This document shows positions 62,386 through 64,000 of a stretch of DNA of 64,000 bases, piece after piece. The stretch comes from Rachycentron canadum (Eukaryota > Chordata > Actinopteri > Carangiformes > Rachycentridae), in the NCBI GenBank assembly GCA_038496675.1, contig CM076662.1, positions 20,152,275-20,216,274 of the forward strand, read 5' to 3'. A program made the translations under genes and the position numbers. Under the pieces are notes generated by a model. It was not told the origin of the DNA. It saw only the letters and a program-made list of their open reading frames with translations, and did not search any database. Position 1 is the first letter of the stretch. Each line of letters starts with the position of its first letter.

Positions 62386-64000
62386 CTGGAAACAGCGAGA
62401 CAGCAGCTCGGTTAGCCGCCATCATCGTCAGCACCGACACAATCAATGCAGGAATGATTCTACCCATCTGTTTATTTATTCATCTGCCTCCTATAATCTA
62501 ATAATAATCCACAGGAGACTAAAATGATGTGCACTGAGTGGACATATATGATGTGGAGTGTTAACAGGATTCAATATCACTAAATTAATCAGTTTTAAGA
62601 TTCTGTTAAATGGCTAATGTGTTATAAGTAATGAGGAAATGTCTTCTTCTATGGTCATTTTAGGGACCGAATACAGCACATATCACATATAAGTGGATCG
62701 TAGTTATTTTGTGCCCTATGCCACTGATTTGGACCAATATCAGGATGTCAATATTGGTAGGGCGTGTCAGTCTTCTATCTAAATCCATTCCTACAGGTCC
62801 GGGATAATCCAAAGCCTTAACTGTGTGGATGGTTTTCATTGCTGTAAGCTCCACAAAGAAAACTCCCCTCACTTCCATTGTGTTGGAGCAGCAGCAGAAA
62901 TTTCACACATATCTCTTAACTATCTGTGTGGATAGATACCACTACCGGCAAGTGGAAAAGTATATATTTTTTCCCTTTTTTTTTTTGTCATATGGGTGAA
63001 GCGACCCCGTAAAGCTGCAGCGCTGCCTTATCTTGGCTCCGAGGGGAACAGAAATGTCTGAAGCTACAGAACGAAAAACGTTCTGGTGACAGTTATTTTG
63101 TGCTGATCAGAGAGCTGCTTGTTCTCATGTACAGCTGATAGGACTCTGGGACTGCAGGGACTTTCTACACTCTGAGTTAAATAAATACTGATGACTTTTC
63201 TCTGTTCACTTAAACATTCATGATGCCGAACTGCCTGCAGTGCTAATGCAAGATAGATGCATGAATGTGAGGTTTTAGAGGTGCTAAAACTAGCAACATT
63301 TTAAATTGGCAGTTTTATGTGAATTAAGCCAATCCCTCTATTTCATGCAATTGCTCCTCCAGCTGCTATATTTTGCATCTGTACAATAACATTAATAATC
63401 TCTAATTAACATCAAACAATGAAACTTTAAAAGCTATATTCCATCAAACAAATACTGATTAATCACAGTGATAATTGATTAAATGATTAAATTCCAGTTG
63501 TGGTGATTTTGGCTTAAATTAAAGGACCTGTACATGTGTCTTAATTGGTAATAAATACATTTAGTTACAGAAAAACAAAAACCCAAGGCAGGAATACATT
63601 CACATATCTCATTTAATCAAACTCAAATACTCTAATTAGGAATAAATTTGGTATTATATTACTTTCAAATGAAAGGTTTTATCACTACTTGAACAAATTA
63701 ACATCGTAGCATCTTCTCCTGGGAAATTCTGGAAGTGAATGTTATGATCTGAATATTCTCTGGCAGCTGGGTCACAGATTTGATCCACAGGAAAATACCA
63801 AAATATAATCTTTCCATATTGATAAAGAACAAAAACGTCACATTTAAAGGCTAACAAAAGGAACACATGATCCCCCAGTTCAGATTTAAGGCACGAAAAT
63901 CACCACAACAGGATTTTCGCACAAGTAGCCCATTGAACTTGGCAGTGTTCCCGGACACAGGATACCTCAGAAAATCTCCCACTGCTCCGTTCCCTTCCCT
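62386..64000 (-). other. pard3: 3' part of the preceding pard3 intron
   Basis: Sequence upstream of the penultimate exon in the gene's direction. It has a polypyrimidine tract leading to the TTTCCAG acceptor. No stretch with Par-3-like coding sequence and matching splice sites was seen up to the window edge. The region is AT-rich with no obvious mobile element. Confidence 0.7.

Noticed and set aside
62660..62878. Minus-strand frame as a further upstream pard3 exon
   Set aside because: No Par-3-like sequence and no acceptor/donor pair in the right phase.
1..64000. CRISPR arrays, operons, bacterial ribosome binding sites, integrons, prophage
   Set aside because: The sequence is vertebrate genomic DNA. 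Tandem repeats here are simple microsatellites, without spacer structure.

Overview
The window is vertebrate genomic DNA, most likely from a ray-finned (teleost) fish. It is AT-leaning, gene-poor, rich in (CA)n and homopolymer tracts, and littered with old Tc1-like, LINE and other repeats of the kind common in fish. Nothing looks bacterial or viral. Family assignments come from recognising sequence by eye; no search was run.

The only securely identified protein-coding gene is the 3' end of pard3 (Par-3 cell-polarity scaffold), on the minus strand. Its penultimate coding exon (62243-62385) and last coding exon (57229-57622) are joined by a 4.6 kb intron. Splice sites and phase match exactly, and the frame runs to the natural C-terminus. 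A 3' UTR of about 0.75 kb, ending at an AATAAA near 56490, is inferred. The rest of pard3 lies beyond position 64000.

Layout: 1-45500 is a long non-coding region carrying interspersed repeats. These include a related repeat pair (626-960 and 21236-21440), a diverged duplication (5889/6529), a 163 bp Tc1-type MITE (8781-8943), and a palindromic-ended repeat in both orientations (11695-12060 and 20066-20292). There are also an L2/Rex1-like LINE 3' end (12460-13304), a second LINE piece (33580-33930) and an internally deleted Tc1-like element (43681-44263). A well-formed tRNA-Gly(CCC) sequence lies at 38420-38491, with a broken tRNA-Glu-like copy facing it at 38806-38868. 45780-46300 is the only strongly CpG-rich, promoter-like island. 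It has two CRE sites one helical turn apart and, on the minus strand, a possible two-exon small membrane-protein gene. An assembly gap inside TA/TG repeats follows (46930-47306). 47380-56470 is again non-coding, with one more repeat fragment and a notable hairpin. 56470-64000 is pard3.

The arrangement fits a gene desert downstream of pard3. Apart from pard3, the candidate gene at 46 kb and the tRNA, no functional gene can be supported here.
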